Part shown: piece by piece, positions 15,876 to 24,537 of the stretch
Numbering within the stretch: position 1 is the stretch's first letter
How the letters are laid out: every line of letters begins with the position of its first letter
Assembly (NCBI RefSeq): GCF_003261635.1
Contig: NZ_QFXK01000033.1
Location: 310,001-374,000 of the forward strand
DNA length: 64,000 bases
Direction: 5' to 3'
Source: Kribbella monticola
GTDB lineage: Bacteria > Actinomycetota > Actinomycetes > Propionibacteriales > Kribbellaceae
Notes under the pieces: model-generated
What the model was told of the DNA's origin: nothing
What the model saw: only the letters and a program-made list of their open reading frames with translations
Database searches by the model: none
Translations under genes and position numbers: made by a program

Positions 15876-16742
15876 ATGCGGATGACGAGGATCGCCACGC
15901 TCGGGATCGTGGTGGCGGTCGCGGGAGTGGCTCTGTACGAAGTACCGGCCAGTCCGTTCGACCACAAGGGCGTTCCGATCCGGCCTGCCGCTCACTCGTC
16001 GGTCGATCCGGACGACTCCACCGGCAAGAACAGCCCCGACGGCACGGACGCCACCGGTGACCCAGTCGCGCCGGATCCAAGCGCAAAGCCGGCCGATCAG
16101 AAGCCGGGCGACCAGACGTCGGCGTCGACGCCGGGCGACGACTCGCGGATCACCTATCCGGAGCGCGGCAGCCGCTCGTACGCCGTCCTCCCCGGCGACC
16201 CCGCCACGATCGGTGCCTCCGGCCGGCTGATGAAGTTCCAGATCGCCGTCGAGGGTGGGATCCAGGGTGTCGACCGGCCGGCGTTCGCCGAATTCGTCCG
16301 CGCCACGTACGGCGCCCCGCAGGGCTGGGCGTCGGCCGGTCAATGGCGATTCCGCCAGGTCGGGCCGGGACAGCCCGCCGACTTCCAGCTCCTGCTCGTC
16401 ACGCCCGAAACGCGCGACATCCTCTGCGGCGGCGGCCCCGACCGCTACACGAGCTGCCGGATCGGCGACCGCGTCGTACTGAACGTCGCGCGGTGGGCCC
16501 ACGCAGTACCGAACTACGGCGCCTCGCTGACGGCGTACCGCCATTACATGGTCAACCACGAGACCGGCCACCGCCTCGGCAACCACCACGAACTCTGCCG
16601 CGGCCCGGGTCAGCCGGCGCCTGTGATGGAACAGCAGACGCTCGGCTTGCACGGGTGCGTCGCCAACTCGTGGCCCTACCTCGACGGCACCCGCTACAAG
16701 GGCCGCGCCGGGCAGTACAACGACCCCGTCCCGGCCAGCTAG
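15876..16742 (+). CDS. DUF3152 secreted protein with metzincin-type zinc motif
   Basis: 288 residues. One membrane helix or signal (RIATLGIVVAVAGVALYEV) is followed by a ~80-residue Pro/Asp/Ser-rich linker and a C-terminal DUF3152 domain. The domain has HETGHRLGNHH at 228-238, an exact HExxHxxGxxH, and a Met about 14 residues later in APVMEQQ that fits a Met-turn. Those are the hallmarks of metzincin metalloproteases. Four Cys may form disulphides. Start chosen for GAGGAG 7 nt upstream. Divergent from the LCP wall enzyme, so a wall-side role is plausible. No protease activity is established from sequence alone. Confidence 0.82.
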   Translation: MRMTRIATLGIVVAVAGVALYEVPASPFDHKGVPIRPAAHSSVDPDDSTGKNSPDGTDATGDPVAPDPSAKPADQKPGDQTSASTPGDDSRITYPERGSRSYAVLPGDPATIGASGRLMKFQIAVEGGIQGVDRPAFAEFVRATYGAPQGWASAGQWRFRQVGPGQPADFQLLLVTPETRDILCGGGPDRYTSCRIGDRVVLNVARWAHAVPNYGASLTAYRHYMVNHETGHRLGNHHELCRGPGQPAPVMEQQTLGLHGCVANSWPYLDGTRYKGRAGQYNDPVPAS

Positions 16743-17108
16743 TTACTCCTGGATGATCGAGAGGATGTTGCCGGCCGGGTCCTTGAACCAGCCGATCGAC
16801 GGGCCGCCGCCGCGGGAGATGCCGAGCTCGTCGTGCCTGTCGTTGTAGCGCTCGAAGACGATGCCGCGAGCGATGAGTTCCTTGGCGGCGGCGTCGATGT
16901 CGTCCACCGGGAAGTTGAGAATCGTGTACTCCGCGGGAACGTGCTCCGCCTTCGGATAGACCAGCACCGGGATGCCGCCGGCGATCCGCAGCTGCAGCAT
17001 CCCGTGCACCTCGCTGACGTCGAGCCCCAGCGTCTCGCCGTAGAACTCTTTCGCCGCCGCGATGTCGTCCACCGCGAACCCGCTGAAAGCCTTCGTCTCC
17101 TTGAACAT
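16743..17108 (-). CDS. VOC family protein (glyoxalase-like)
   Basis: 121 residues, one complete VOC unit: [22 protein letters not shown] is the first half and [17 protein letters not shown] the second, with the DPAGN turn. Metal ligands are less certain: the Glu in LSIIQE is a likely one. A GGAGGG site lies before the ATG. Possible roles include isomerase, dioxygenase or antibiotic sequestration. It converges directly on the DUF3152 gene with no gap. Confidence 0.85.
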   Translation of the reverse strand: MFKETKAFSGFAVDDIAAAKEFYGETLGLDVSEVHGMLQLRIAGGIPVLVYPKAEHVPAEYTILNFPVDDIDAAAKELIARGIVFERYNDRHDELGISRGGGPSIGWFKDPAGNILSIIQE

Positions 17109-17290
17109 CGCGCCCTCCACTCCCGAGGCACCCCACCGGCGCCTCTCACCCGAACGTCGACGCCGGCACCGGAACTTCGACACGAACGGCCGGCACTGAC
17201 CAAAGGTCGCTGACGACCTCGAGCCCAGCGTGCGCCTGCTCAACCCGCAGCGGGCGCGGACGTTGATCAGCGTTGGCGGTCGGTCCGTCG

Positions 17291-17833
17291 TCAGTTGTTG
17301 AGGGCGGTGGGGTGGGTGACGGCGGCGGTGACCGCGGCGGATTCGAGGCCGTCGGCGACGGTGTGGAGTAGGCGGGCCAGCTGGGCGGCATCCGCGGGGC
17401 CGAGGATGCCGGTGATGACGTCGAGGACGCGGACGGTCAGGGCGTCGAGCTGGGACAGCCGCGCCTGACCGAGGCCGGTGACGGTGAGCTGCGGCGTCGT
17501 ACGGACCAGGCCGAGGGCGGCGAGCTCGGCGATCGCCAGCTCTGCCTCACCCGGGGTGGTGCCGACCTGCTCGGCGACTCCTGCCGCGGAGTCGCGGCCG
17601 TTGGAGATCGCGCTCAGCACCAGAGCCGCCGGCATCTTCATCCCGACGGCGTCCTGCAGGCCGAGGATCAGTGGGTGGGCGTGTCCGCGGACCCGCTCCA
17701 CCGCGTCGAGCAGCCGCAGCGCGTCGCCGACATCGCCGATCAGGTGCTCGGTCTGAACTGTGGCGATCCCCGTGGCCTGCACGATCCGGTCAGGGACCGC
17801 CAGAGCCTTGGTTCCAGCGTCTTCGATGGTCAC
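17291..17833 (-). CDS. Conserved protein of unknown function, possible winged helix
   Basis: 180 residues, wholly helical by eye. Residues about 80-125 ([29 protein letters not shown]) look like a MarR-type winged helix, followed by [14 protein letters not shown], which resembles the start of the dimerisation helix of MarR proteins. The N-terminal 75 residues do not match any family I recognise. No signal peptide, no Cys. It may be a transcription regulator, but the evidence is weak. Confidence 0.5.
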   Translation of the reverse strand: MTIEDAGTKALAVPDRIVQATGIATVQTEHLIGDVGDALRLLDAVERVRGHAHPLILGLQDAVGMKMPAALVLSAISNGRDSAAGVAEQVGTTPGEAELAIAELAALGLVRTTPQLTVTGLGQARLSQLDALTVRVLDVITGILGPADAAQLARLLHTVADGLESAAVTAAVTHPTALNN

Positions 17834-18100
17834 CCTTCCAGCCTACGGAGTCGTTCCGACAGCCCGGCGTGTCGAAGCTGAGGAAACGCTGTGAATTGCC
17901 GATGAATCTGCATCCGAAAAGACGTTCGAAACAGATCGGAAAGAGTTTCAGATTTTCTGGACAACTGCCCAAAAAATGTTCGTGACTTACCCTCCGCGTC
18001 GTCCGTTGGACCTAACGTGACGGTGAACACACGGCGCACCGGCACCGCGCTCGCCCGCGAATCCAGGCCGACCACCAAGACACACCAGCCAGGAGGACCA

Positions 18101-18331
18101 GTGACAACCGCCACCGCCATCCAGACGTCTGAGCGCCGACGTGTACGCGTCTGGTTCGGTGAGCACGTGATCGCCGACTACAACGCCGAGCCGGCGTTGG
18201 CCGAGCGGTACGCCCACGCCATGAGCCGTCGTTTCGCCGGACTGCGGGTCACCAACGACCCGATGCCCGCCGTCGACCGGCTCCCCGACCCCCTGCCCGG
18301 CGAGCGCATGTGGGATGTAGCCCCCCGCTAG
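18101..18331 (+). CDS. Small conserved actinobacterial protein (76 aa)
   Basis: The GTG at 18101 follows AGGAGG by 4 nt, the best ribosome site in the area, giving 76 residues: MTTATAIQTSERRRVRVWFG and so on. A longer reading from 18017 has no ribosome site. The core VWFGEHVIADY and AERYAHAMSRRFAGLRVTND is a compact alpha/beta pattern with several charged residues and no Cys or membrane segment. I do not recognise a family function. The 270 bp upstream are AT-rich for this genome and two strong hairpins follow the stop, so it looks like a well-expressed monocistronic gene. Confidence 0.7.
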   Translation: MTTATAIQTSERRRVRVWFGEHVIADYNAEPALAERYAHAMSRRFAGLRVTNDPMPAVDRLPDPLPGERMWDVAPR

Positions 18332-18341
18332 TCCAATGATC

Positions 18342-18383
18342 GGCGGCAAGCGAGTGCGGGCGCTCTGCCCCTCGCTTGCCGCC
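18342..18383 (+). terminator. 13-bp hairpin directly after the 76-aa gene
   Basis: GGCGGCAAGCGAG (18342-18354) pairs perfectly with CTCGCTTGCCGCC (18371-18383) around a 16-base loop. It starts 10 bp after the stop codon. Confidence 0.75.
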
Positions 18384-18426
18384 CTCAATCCCCTGATGCG
18401 CCTGATCCCCTGTCCCCCACGATCGA

Positions 18427-18470
18427 CGTCCGCACCGCCTCCAGCATGAAGCGGTGCGGACGTTTCTCTT
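18427..18470 (+). terminator. 12-bp hairpin with T-rich tail
   Basis: CGTCCGCACCGC (18427-18438) pairs with GCGGTGCGGACG (18451-18462), loop 12 bases, followed by TTTCTCTT. This is a canonical intrinsic terminator on the plus strand, 44 bp after the first hairpin. Confidence 0.88.
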
Positions 18471-18570
18471 CGTACTGCGGCAGCCGGCCACCGCATGTCG
18501 AGCCGCGTCGTGCGGCTCCGACGTCCTCCGCGTGAGCTGATCGTCAGCTTTCGTGATGGAGGAGATCGAG

Positions 18571-18936
18571 ATGGACAAGCCTGTGCTGAACAGTCTGCTG
18601 CTGGGCAGTACCGATCCGGAGCGGTTGAAGAAGTGGTACATCGACGGGTTCCACGCCGAGGTGAACGGCTACGGCAACCTTGACCTCGGCGGCTTCGTCA
18701 TGCTGATCGAGAAGCGTGACGACGTAGCCGCCGCGACCGTCGAGCCCGGGCGGGTCGTGCTCAACTTCGCCGTCGAGGACATCGAGGCAGCCGCCGCCCA
18801 CCTGCGAACCCTCGCCGTCGACTGGCTGGTCGAGCCCGAGGACCGCGGCGTCGGCTGGTTCGCCACCCTGGTCGACCCCGACGGCAACTACGTCCAGCTG
18901 ATCCAGATGAAACCCGAGTACTACGCCAACCTCTGA
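18571..18936 (+). CDS. VOC family protein
   Basis: 121 residues with LNSLLLGSTDPERLKKWYID as the first VOC half and VGWFATLVDPDGNYVQLIQM as the second, including the DPDGN turn and a Gln where a metal-binding Glu is common. The start ATG at 18571 is set by GGAGGAGA 5 nt upstream; a GTG at 18553 lies before that site. It is monocistronic, between terminators on both sides. Function unknown beyond the fold. Confidence 0.83.
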   Translation: MDKPVLNSLLLGSTDPERLKKWYIDGFHAEVNGYGNLDLGGFVMLIEKRDDVAAATVEPGRVVLNFAVEDIEAAAAHLRTLAVDWLVEPEDRGVGWFATLVDPDGNYVQLIQMKPEYYANL

Positions 18937-18941
18937 TCGAT

Positions 18942-18971
18942 GGGCCGGTCGGCCCGTGTGACGACCGGCCC
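18942..18971. terminator. 10-bp hairpin between convergent genes
   Basis: GGGCCGGTCG pairs with CGACCGGCCC around GCCCGTGTGA. It sits in the 43-bp gap between the VOC gene and the DUF4091 gene and can serve both. Confidence 0.75.
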
Positions 18972-18979
18972 ACCAGAGC

Positions 18980-21475
18980 TCAGTACACCTCGATGTCGTC
19001 CAGGAAGACGCCGTCGGCACTGGCGGTGAAGGTGCGGGTGAAGGCCAGTTTCACGTACCGGGCCTGCACCGGCGCGAACCGAACCTCGAACCTGTTGCCC
19101 GAGGCATCGTTCGGCCGGGACACTCCACCCCGGTCGGTCCACGTCTGGCCGTCTTCACTGGTCAGCACGCGCACGGTGTCGGGACGGTAGCCGGAGTACT
19201 CGACGTACCCCTGCATGTCCGCCTCGCGCACCACCTTCGAGGCGCCCAGATCGAACGACACGTCGAACGCCTTCGTCTCACCCGGTCCGCCCTGGATGAC
19301 GTACGGGCGGCCGTCGCCCCAGTTGTCGGAAATCACGCCGTCCGTCGACTCCAGCCCGGTCGAGTCCGGGAACCGGTCCGGCGGCGTCCACGACTTCGTG
19401 TACGTCTTCCCGCCGACCAGGTTCGGCCGCGGCAACGCGAAACCGGCCACCTTGAAGCTGACCAGCTCGGGCGCCGCCTCCTTCAGTCGCACATAGCGGG
19501 CCTTCCCGTCGATCCCGACGAAGTCCTCGCCGCCATCGGTCGCCGTACGCCGGGCCGCGTCGACCCAGCTCACGCCGTCGTACGACGTCTGGATCGTGTA
19601 CGCCGTGGGATGCGTGGCGCCCCAGCGGAGGTAGACACCGTCGACCTGGTGCTGCGAGCCGAGGTCCGCGGCGGCGCCGGTCTTGATCGTCGCCGCAAGG
19701 TCACGAGCTGCCAGTGGCTTCCCCGCGGCCGCGTCGAGGACCAGCGACCGGATCCGGTCGAGGAAGGTGACGTCGCCGGTGAACGTCCCCGGCTTGCTGG
19801 CCAGCGCCAGCGCCAGATCCGTCGCCAACTCCGGGTGGGTCTTCTTCAGGATCGTCACGACCTCCCAGTCCTCGATGCCGTCGCGCAGCGATTCCAGCCG
19901 GAGCGTGCGCTCGAGCAGGTTGTGCTCGCGGTCGGGATTGACCACCCAGAAGTCGCCCTTGACGTCCTGGTCGTCCATCGAGATGTTCCAGTTGTTGAAG
20001 GCCCACTGCAGATGGCCGTTCGCGTTCCGGGCGGCCGCGAGCCAGCCGATCAGCCGCTGGTAGTACTCCGGCTGGTCGATGAAGCGGTTGAGGTAGCCCA
20101 GCGTCGGGATGTTGCAGTTGTAGAGCCACAGGTCCTTGCCCTGGGCCCGTGCCTGGTCGAAGGGTCCGGGGTTCCACTCGTAGTTGAGCAGGTTCGGGAT
20201 GGTGATGTCCTCGCGCTGGCTCACCTCGCTGGCCACCGGGTCGGAGAAGGTGGCGTCGCCGATCTTGACGTCCGGCCAGATCGCCTTGACCTCGTCGAAG
20301 ATGCCGTTCCAGCCGTTGCGTCCGGCGTCACCCTGCGGCTCGTCGCCGATGTGCATCCACCAGAGCTTCTCCCAGCCCATCGCCTTCACGTGGTCGCGCA
20401 GCGCGGCGACGTACTGGTTGACCCAGCTGGTGCCTTCCGGCGAATCCCAGGGAACGAGCTTCTTCACCGCTTTGCCGTCCGGTCCGGCGGCCAGCGTCTC
20501 CATGTCCCAGTGGGTGCCGGAGTTCGGGCCGCCGTTCACCCAGAAGCCTTCGAGCCGGCTGACCGTGCCCCGGTCGCGGAAGAACTTCACCACCTGGTCG
20601 ATGGCACTCCAGTTGAAGTGAACCTTGCCGTCGGCATCGACCGTGGTACCGCCCTGCAGCAACAAAGTTGCCATCGGCAACGTGAGGTCGTTGTTCCGGT
20701 ACTCCTTGCGGACCTTGGCGTAGTCCTCCATCAGCTGCCACCACTTCGGGGTGAACGGGGAGTAGCCGTAGTTCGCGAGCATCGTCTCGACCGGCGGTTC
20801 CTGATAGGACACGGTGCCGAAGAACAGCGTCCACTCGACGTCGGTGAACCCGCTGTCCTTCGCGTCGGGAATGGTGACCGGACGGACGTTCACCGACAGC
20901 GGGACGACCATGGTCCCCTGGTCGGTCTCGACCCGGACCGAGCCGCGGTAGACACCGCCGGCCGCGGACTTGGGGACGTAGACCCGGACCCAGATCGGCT
21001 GGGTCGTGTTCGCGGCGACCGTAGTACTGGGGGAGTTCGACAGGCCGTCGGGGAAGCTGTCCGGCGCAGGGCGGCTCGGCGCGTAGACGTACTGGTTCCC
21101 GCCGAACACCGAGTTGTGGTTGAGCGCGGTGAACTTGACGAAGTTGTAGGTCAGGTTCGGCGCGGGGATCTCGCGGAGCCCGGCCCGGAGCGGGCCGAAG
21201 GTGACGCGCTTGATCGTGAACGCCTTCGACCGGCGGACGGCGACCTGCCCGGCCTCGTACTCGTTCCGGGCGGTGTCGAGCGAGACCCCGGCGGTCGCTC
21301 CGCTGTCGGACGGCAGTGAGTCGGGGAACAGGTGGGTCGAGGCCCGCGCGGCCCACACCTGGGTCTGTACCGCGGGCTGCGCGGCGGCCGGGCCGTTGGA
21401 CCGGTAGGTGGTCAGAGCGGTGATGCTGGCCGTCGCCACCAGGGCGGCGAGCACCTTACGACCGGTTGGATTCAT
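18980..21475 (-). CDS. Secreted DUF4091 / GH123-like glycoside hydrolase with discoidin domain
   Basis: 831 residues. A signal peptide (VLAALVATASITALTTY) precedes a beta-sandwich (about 35-200), a TIM-barrel DUF4091 region (about 205-580) and a C-terminal F5/8 type C (discoidin) carbohydrate-binding domain (about 690-831). In the barrel, WWMHIGDEPQGD has Asp378-Glu379 next to each other, as in the Asp-Glu pair of GH123 beta-N-acetylgalactosaminidases that work by substrate-assisted catalysis. That activity is inferred. Start at MNPTGRK with GGAGG upstream. It has its own terminator and no carbohydrate operon around it. Confidence 0.83.
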   Translation of the reverse strand: MNPTGRKVLAALVATASITALTTYRSNGPAAAQPAVQTQVWAARASTHLFPDSLPSDSGATAGVSLDTARNEYEAGQVAVRRSKAFTIKRVTFGPLRAGLREIPAPNLTYNFVKFTALNHNSVFGGNQYVYAPSRPAPDSFPDGLSNSPSTTVAANTTQPIWVRVYVPKSAAGGVYRGSVRVETDQGTMVVPLSVNVRPVTIPDAKDSGFTDVEWTLFFGTVSYQEPPVETMLANYGYSPFTPKWWQLMEDYAKVRKEYRNNDLTLPMATLLLQGGTTVDADGKVHFNWSAIDQVVKFFRDRGTVSRLEGFWVNGGPNSGTHWDMETLAAGPDGKAVKKLVPWDSPEGTSWVNQYVAALRDHVKAMGWEKLWWMHIGDEPQGDAGRNGWNGIFDEVKAIWPDVKIGDATFSDPVASEVSQREDITIPNLLNYEWNPGPFDQARAQGKDLWLYNCNIPTLGYLNRFIDQPEYYQRLIGWLAAARNANGHLQWAFNNWNISMDDQDVKGDFWVVNPDREHNLLERTLRLESLRDGIEDWEVVTILKKTHPELATDLALALASKPGTFTGDVTFLDRIRSLVLDAAAGKPLAARDLAATIKTGAAADLGSQHQVDGVYLRWGATHPTAYTIQTSYDGVSWVDAARRTATDGGEDFVGIDGKARYVRLKEAAPELVSFKVAGFALPRPNLVGGKTYTKSWTPPDRFPDSTGLESTDGVISDNWGDGRPYVIQGGPGETKAFDVSFDLGASKVVREADMQGYVEYSGYRPDTVRVLTSEDGQTWTDRGGVSRPNDASGNRFEVRFAPVQARYVKLAFTRTFTASADGVFLDDIEVY

Positions 21476-21572
21476 CGGAGGAACCTCCTGCTGACGGTCA
21501 GGAATCCTCATTCTTGAAGCTGGGCACCAGCACGTCGACCAACCCGACTAGACCACTCAAGGGGAGCGGCAA

Positions 21573-22748
21573 ATGGACGAGTTCCGGATCAGCGTCCCGC
21601 AGGCGGACCTGGACGATCTGCGCGACCGGCTCCGGCGCATCCGCTGGCCGCGAGCACTCCCCACCACCGGCTCCGCCTGGGATCGCGGCGTACCGGTCGA
21701 CTACCTGCGGTCGGTGGTGGAGCGCTGGTTGGAGTACGACTGGCGCGAGTGGGAGGCGCGCCTGAACGCTTTCCCGCAGTACGTGACCCGCATCGACGGG
21801 CAGACGATCCACTTCCTGCACGTTCGCTCACCCGAGCCGGACGCGATGCCGTTGATCCTCACGCACGGCTGGCCGGGGTCCGTGGCGGAGTTCCTCGACA
21901 TCCTCGGTCCACTCACCGATCCCCGTTCTTTCGGCGGCGACCCCGCCGATGCTTTCCACGTCGTCGCGCCATCCGTCCCGGGTCATGGCTTCTCGGTCCC
22001 GCTCGAACAACCAGGCTGGAACCATGAGCGGATCGCTCGCGCGTGGGCCGAGTTGATGAGTCGCCTCGGCTACAACCGGTACGGCGCGCAGGGCGGCGAC
22101 ACCGGGTCGGTGGTGTCACCGCTTCTCGGTCGCGTCGACTCCGAGCACGTTCTCGGCGTGCACATCAACGGGGGGCTGGCTTTCCCGAAGGCGCGACCAG
22201 GCGACCTGGAAGACCTGGATCCGCGCGACCGGGCGAAGCTGCGGTTGGCCGAGCACATTCGCAGTACGGGGACCGGGTACGCCGAACTACAGTCGACCAA
22301 ACCGCAGACCGTCTCTTTCGCGCTGAGTGACTCCCCGGTCGGGCAGCTGGCCTGGGTCCTGGAGAAGTTCCACGACTGGACCGACCCGAACCGGGCGCTC
22401 CCCGAAGATGCCGTTGCCCTCGGCCACCTTCTGACCGACGTGTCGATCTACTGGTTCACCAATACGAGCGCGACCAGCGCGAACCTGTACTACGAGAACC
22501 GGGTGGTTGCCGAGAGCACCGGTCGTTCCGGCGTGCCGACCGGCGTCGCGGTGTTTCCGACGGATCCGGCGATCAGACACATTCTCGAGCGTGAGCACAC
22601 GATCACGCATTGGCAGGAGTACGACCGGGGTGGCCACTTCGCCGCGCTGGAGGCACCCGACCTGCTGGTCGAGGACATCCGGACCTTCTTCCGTACCCTC
22701 CGTCAGTTCATCGGGACAACACCTGGCGGCCACCGGGAAGGGCGATGA
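21573..22748 (+). CDS. Epoxide hydrolase with EHN domain
   Basis: 391 residues, the normal size for bacterial microsomal-type epoxide hydrolases. The N-terminal EHN domain (1-110) has FRISVPQADLDDLRDRL and WPRALP. HGWPGS (99-103) is the oxyanion motif, Asp176 in QGGDTGS the nucleophile, and His in RGGHFAALEAPD the base; lid tyrosines lie in DVSIYWF and SANLYYENR. It hydrolyses epoxides to diols, usually for detoxification. A GGGGAG site lies 8 nt before the ATG. The His-rich PHP gene follows 34 bp later and may be cotranscribed. Confidence 0.92.
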   Translation: MDEFRISVPQADLDDLRDRLRRIRWPRALPTTGSAWDRGVPVDYLRSVVERWLEYDWREWEARLNAFPQYVTRIDGQTIHFLHVRSPEPDAMPLILTHGWPGSVAEFLDILGPLTDPRSFGGDPADAFHVVAPSVPGHGFSVPLEQPGWNHERIARAWAELMSRLGYNRYGAQGGDTGSVVSPLLGRVDSEHVLGVHINGGLAFPKARPGDLEDLDPRDRAKLRLAEHIRSTGTGYAELQSTKPQTVSFALSDSPVGQLAWVLEKFHDWTDPNRALPEDAVALGHLLTDVSIYWFTNTSATSANLYYENRVVAESTGRSGVPTGVAVFPTDPAIRHILEREHTITHWQEYDRGGHFAALEAPDLLVEDIRTFFRTLRQFIGTTPGGHREGR

Positions 22749-22782
22749 TTCCGCGGGAATCCGCCATCCGAGAGGGAACACG

Positions 22783-24537
22783 ATGGGACACTCCCACGCC
22801 GGCCACACCCACGACCACGGCCACGGTGCCGGGCATGGTCATGGGCACGATCACGGTCACCACCACCCGAACACCGAGCTGGACGCGGCGACGACGGCCG
22901 CGCTGGACGAGTCGATCCCGGACAGCGACCTCTCACCGACCGAGGTGTCCCGCCGTACGCTGCTCCGCTCGGCCGGCGTCCTCGGTGGAACCGCCGCTCT
23001 CGCCGTCAGCGGCGCCGGTGTCGCGGCCGCGGCGCCGAAAGGCGACTCGATCCTCTTCAAGCACGGCAACAAGCCGCGGGTCTGGCTCGCCGGCGACCAC
23101 CACATCCACACCCAGCTGAGCTCCGACGGCCTGTACCGCGTGATCGACCAAGCGCGCCACGCCGCCGCGTTCGGCCTCGACTGGCTGGTCATCACCGACC
23201 ACGGTGGCGCCACCCACGCGCGGATCGGCGTCGACCTGGTCAACCCGCAGATCAAGGCGGCCCGGACCGAGCTCAAGGACACGCTGATCTTCCAGGGTCT
23301 GGAGTGGAACATCCCGGCCGCCGAACACGGCACGGTCTTCGTCGCGCCCGGTTCGCGCGAGGTCGAAGTACTGAAGCAGTTCGAGAACAGCTACGACGGC
23401 AGCGTCAACAATGCCGGGGCGAACTCGCCTGCCAACGAGCAGCTCGCGCTCGACGGCATCCACTGGCTCGGTCAGCAGGTGGATCGGCGGCGGGTCCAGG
23501 ACGCGCTGTTCCTCGCCAACCACCCGGCCCGCAACGGCATCGACAGCCCACACGAGATCCGGAACTGGCGCGACGCCGACCCGCGCATCGCCATCGGTTT
23601 CGAGGGTGCGCCCGGTCACCAGGCTGGCGGCCTGCCGAAGGGCATCGGTTCCGGCGGCGCCCGTGGTCTCTACGGCAACGCGCCGAACGCGAACTCCTTC
23701 CCGGGCTATCCGCCGGAGAGTTACCGCACATGGGGCGGCTTCGACTGGATGACCGCGACCGTCGGTGGGCTGTGGGACAGCCTGCTCGCGGAAGGAAAGC
23801 CCTGGTGGGTCAGCGCGAACTCCGACTCGCACCAGAACTGGAACGAGACCTCGCGTCGCCCCGACGGTTCGGACCAGGCGCAGTTCGATCGTGACGGCCG
23901 CTACATGGACCCGGTCTACGGCAACACGGTCAACGCGCTCAACAACGACTTCTGGCCGGGCTTCTACAGCCGCACCCATGTCGGCGCCGAGCGACGCGAC
24001 TACCTGTCCGTGATGGAAGGCATGCGCAGCGGCCGCATGTGGGTCGACCACGGCATGCTCGTCAAGGGCGTCGAACTCGAGGTCCGCGAGGTCGGCCACC
24101 GGTACGGCGAACCGCTCGGCGGCGCCCTGGTTGTCCGGCGCGGTCGCCCGGTCGAGCTGGTCGTCCGGATCACCACCCAGACGATGCCGAACTGGGCCAA
24201 CTTCCTCCCGCTGCTCAACCGGGTGGACGTGATCCGTGGCGCGGTGAAGGGTGCGGTCAGCGACCGGGACACGTTCAAGGCGCCCGACACCAAGGTCGTC
24301 CGGCAGTGGGACACGTCCGGCAAGCGCGGCACGTTCGAACTCGTCTTGCCACTCGGCAAGGCGGAGGAGCCGTACTACGTCCGGGTCCGCGGCACCGACG
24401 GAAACCGTAGCCAGCCCGGCTACTTGGGCGCGGCGATCGACCCGCAAGGCCCGGCGCTCGACGTAGTCGGCGACGCCGATCCCTGGACCGACCTGTGGTT
24501 CTACACGAACCCGATCTGGGTCCTCCCAACCAAGTGA
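22783..24537 (+). CDS. Tat-exported PHP-domain phosphoesterase with His-rich N-terminus
   Basis: 584 residues. Residues 2-28 hold 13 histidines, alternating with Gly and Asp. A twin-arginine motif SRRTLLRS (56-63) and hydrophobic AGVLGGTAALAVSGAGVAAA follow, so the His-rich part lies in the n-region. The PHP domain then shows GDHHIHTQLSSDG, VITDHGGATH, FLANHPARNG and NSDSHQNW, the metal-binding His/Asp set of PHP phosphoesterases. A C-terminal beta domain (about 430-584) follows. ATG chosen for AGAGGG upstream. Its stop overlaps the next start (GTGA). Substrate unknown. Confidence 0.87.
   Translation: MGHSHAGHTHDHGHGAGHGHGHDHGHHHPNTELDAATTAALDESIPDSDLSPTEVSRRTLLRSAGVLGGTAALAVSGAGVAAAAPKGDSILFKHGNKPRVWLAGDHHIHTQLSSDGLYRVIDQARHAAAFGLDWLVITDHGGATHARIGVDLVNPQIKAARTELKDTLIFQGLEWNIPAAEHGTVFVAPGSREVEVLKQFENSYDGSVNNAGANSPANEQLALDGIHWLGQQVDRRRVQDALFLANHPARNGIDSPHEIRNWRDADPRIAIGFEGAPGHQAGGLPKGIGSGGARGLYGNAPNANSFPGYPPESYRTWGGFDWMTATVGGLWDSLLAEGKPWWVSANSDSHQNWNETSRRPDGSDQAQFDRDGRYMDPVYGNTVNALNNDFWPGFYSRTHVGAERRDYLSVMEGMRSGRMWVDHGMLVKGVELEVREVGHRYGEPLGGALVVRRGRPVELVVRITTQTMPNWANFLPLLNRVDVIRGAVKGAVSDRDTFKAPDTKVVRQWDTSGKRGTFELVLPLGKAEEPYYVRVRGTDGNRSQPGYLGAAIDPQGPALDVVGDADPWTDLWFYTNPIWVLPTK

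Noticed and set aside
19610-21319. 569-residue plus-strand open frame
   Set aside because: It lies wholly antisense to the DUF4091 gene; in GC-rich DNA the opposite frame of a real gene stays open by chance. It has no domain pattern.
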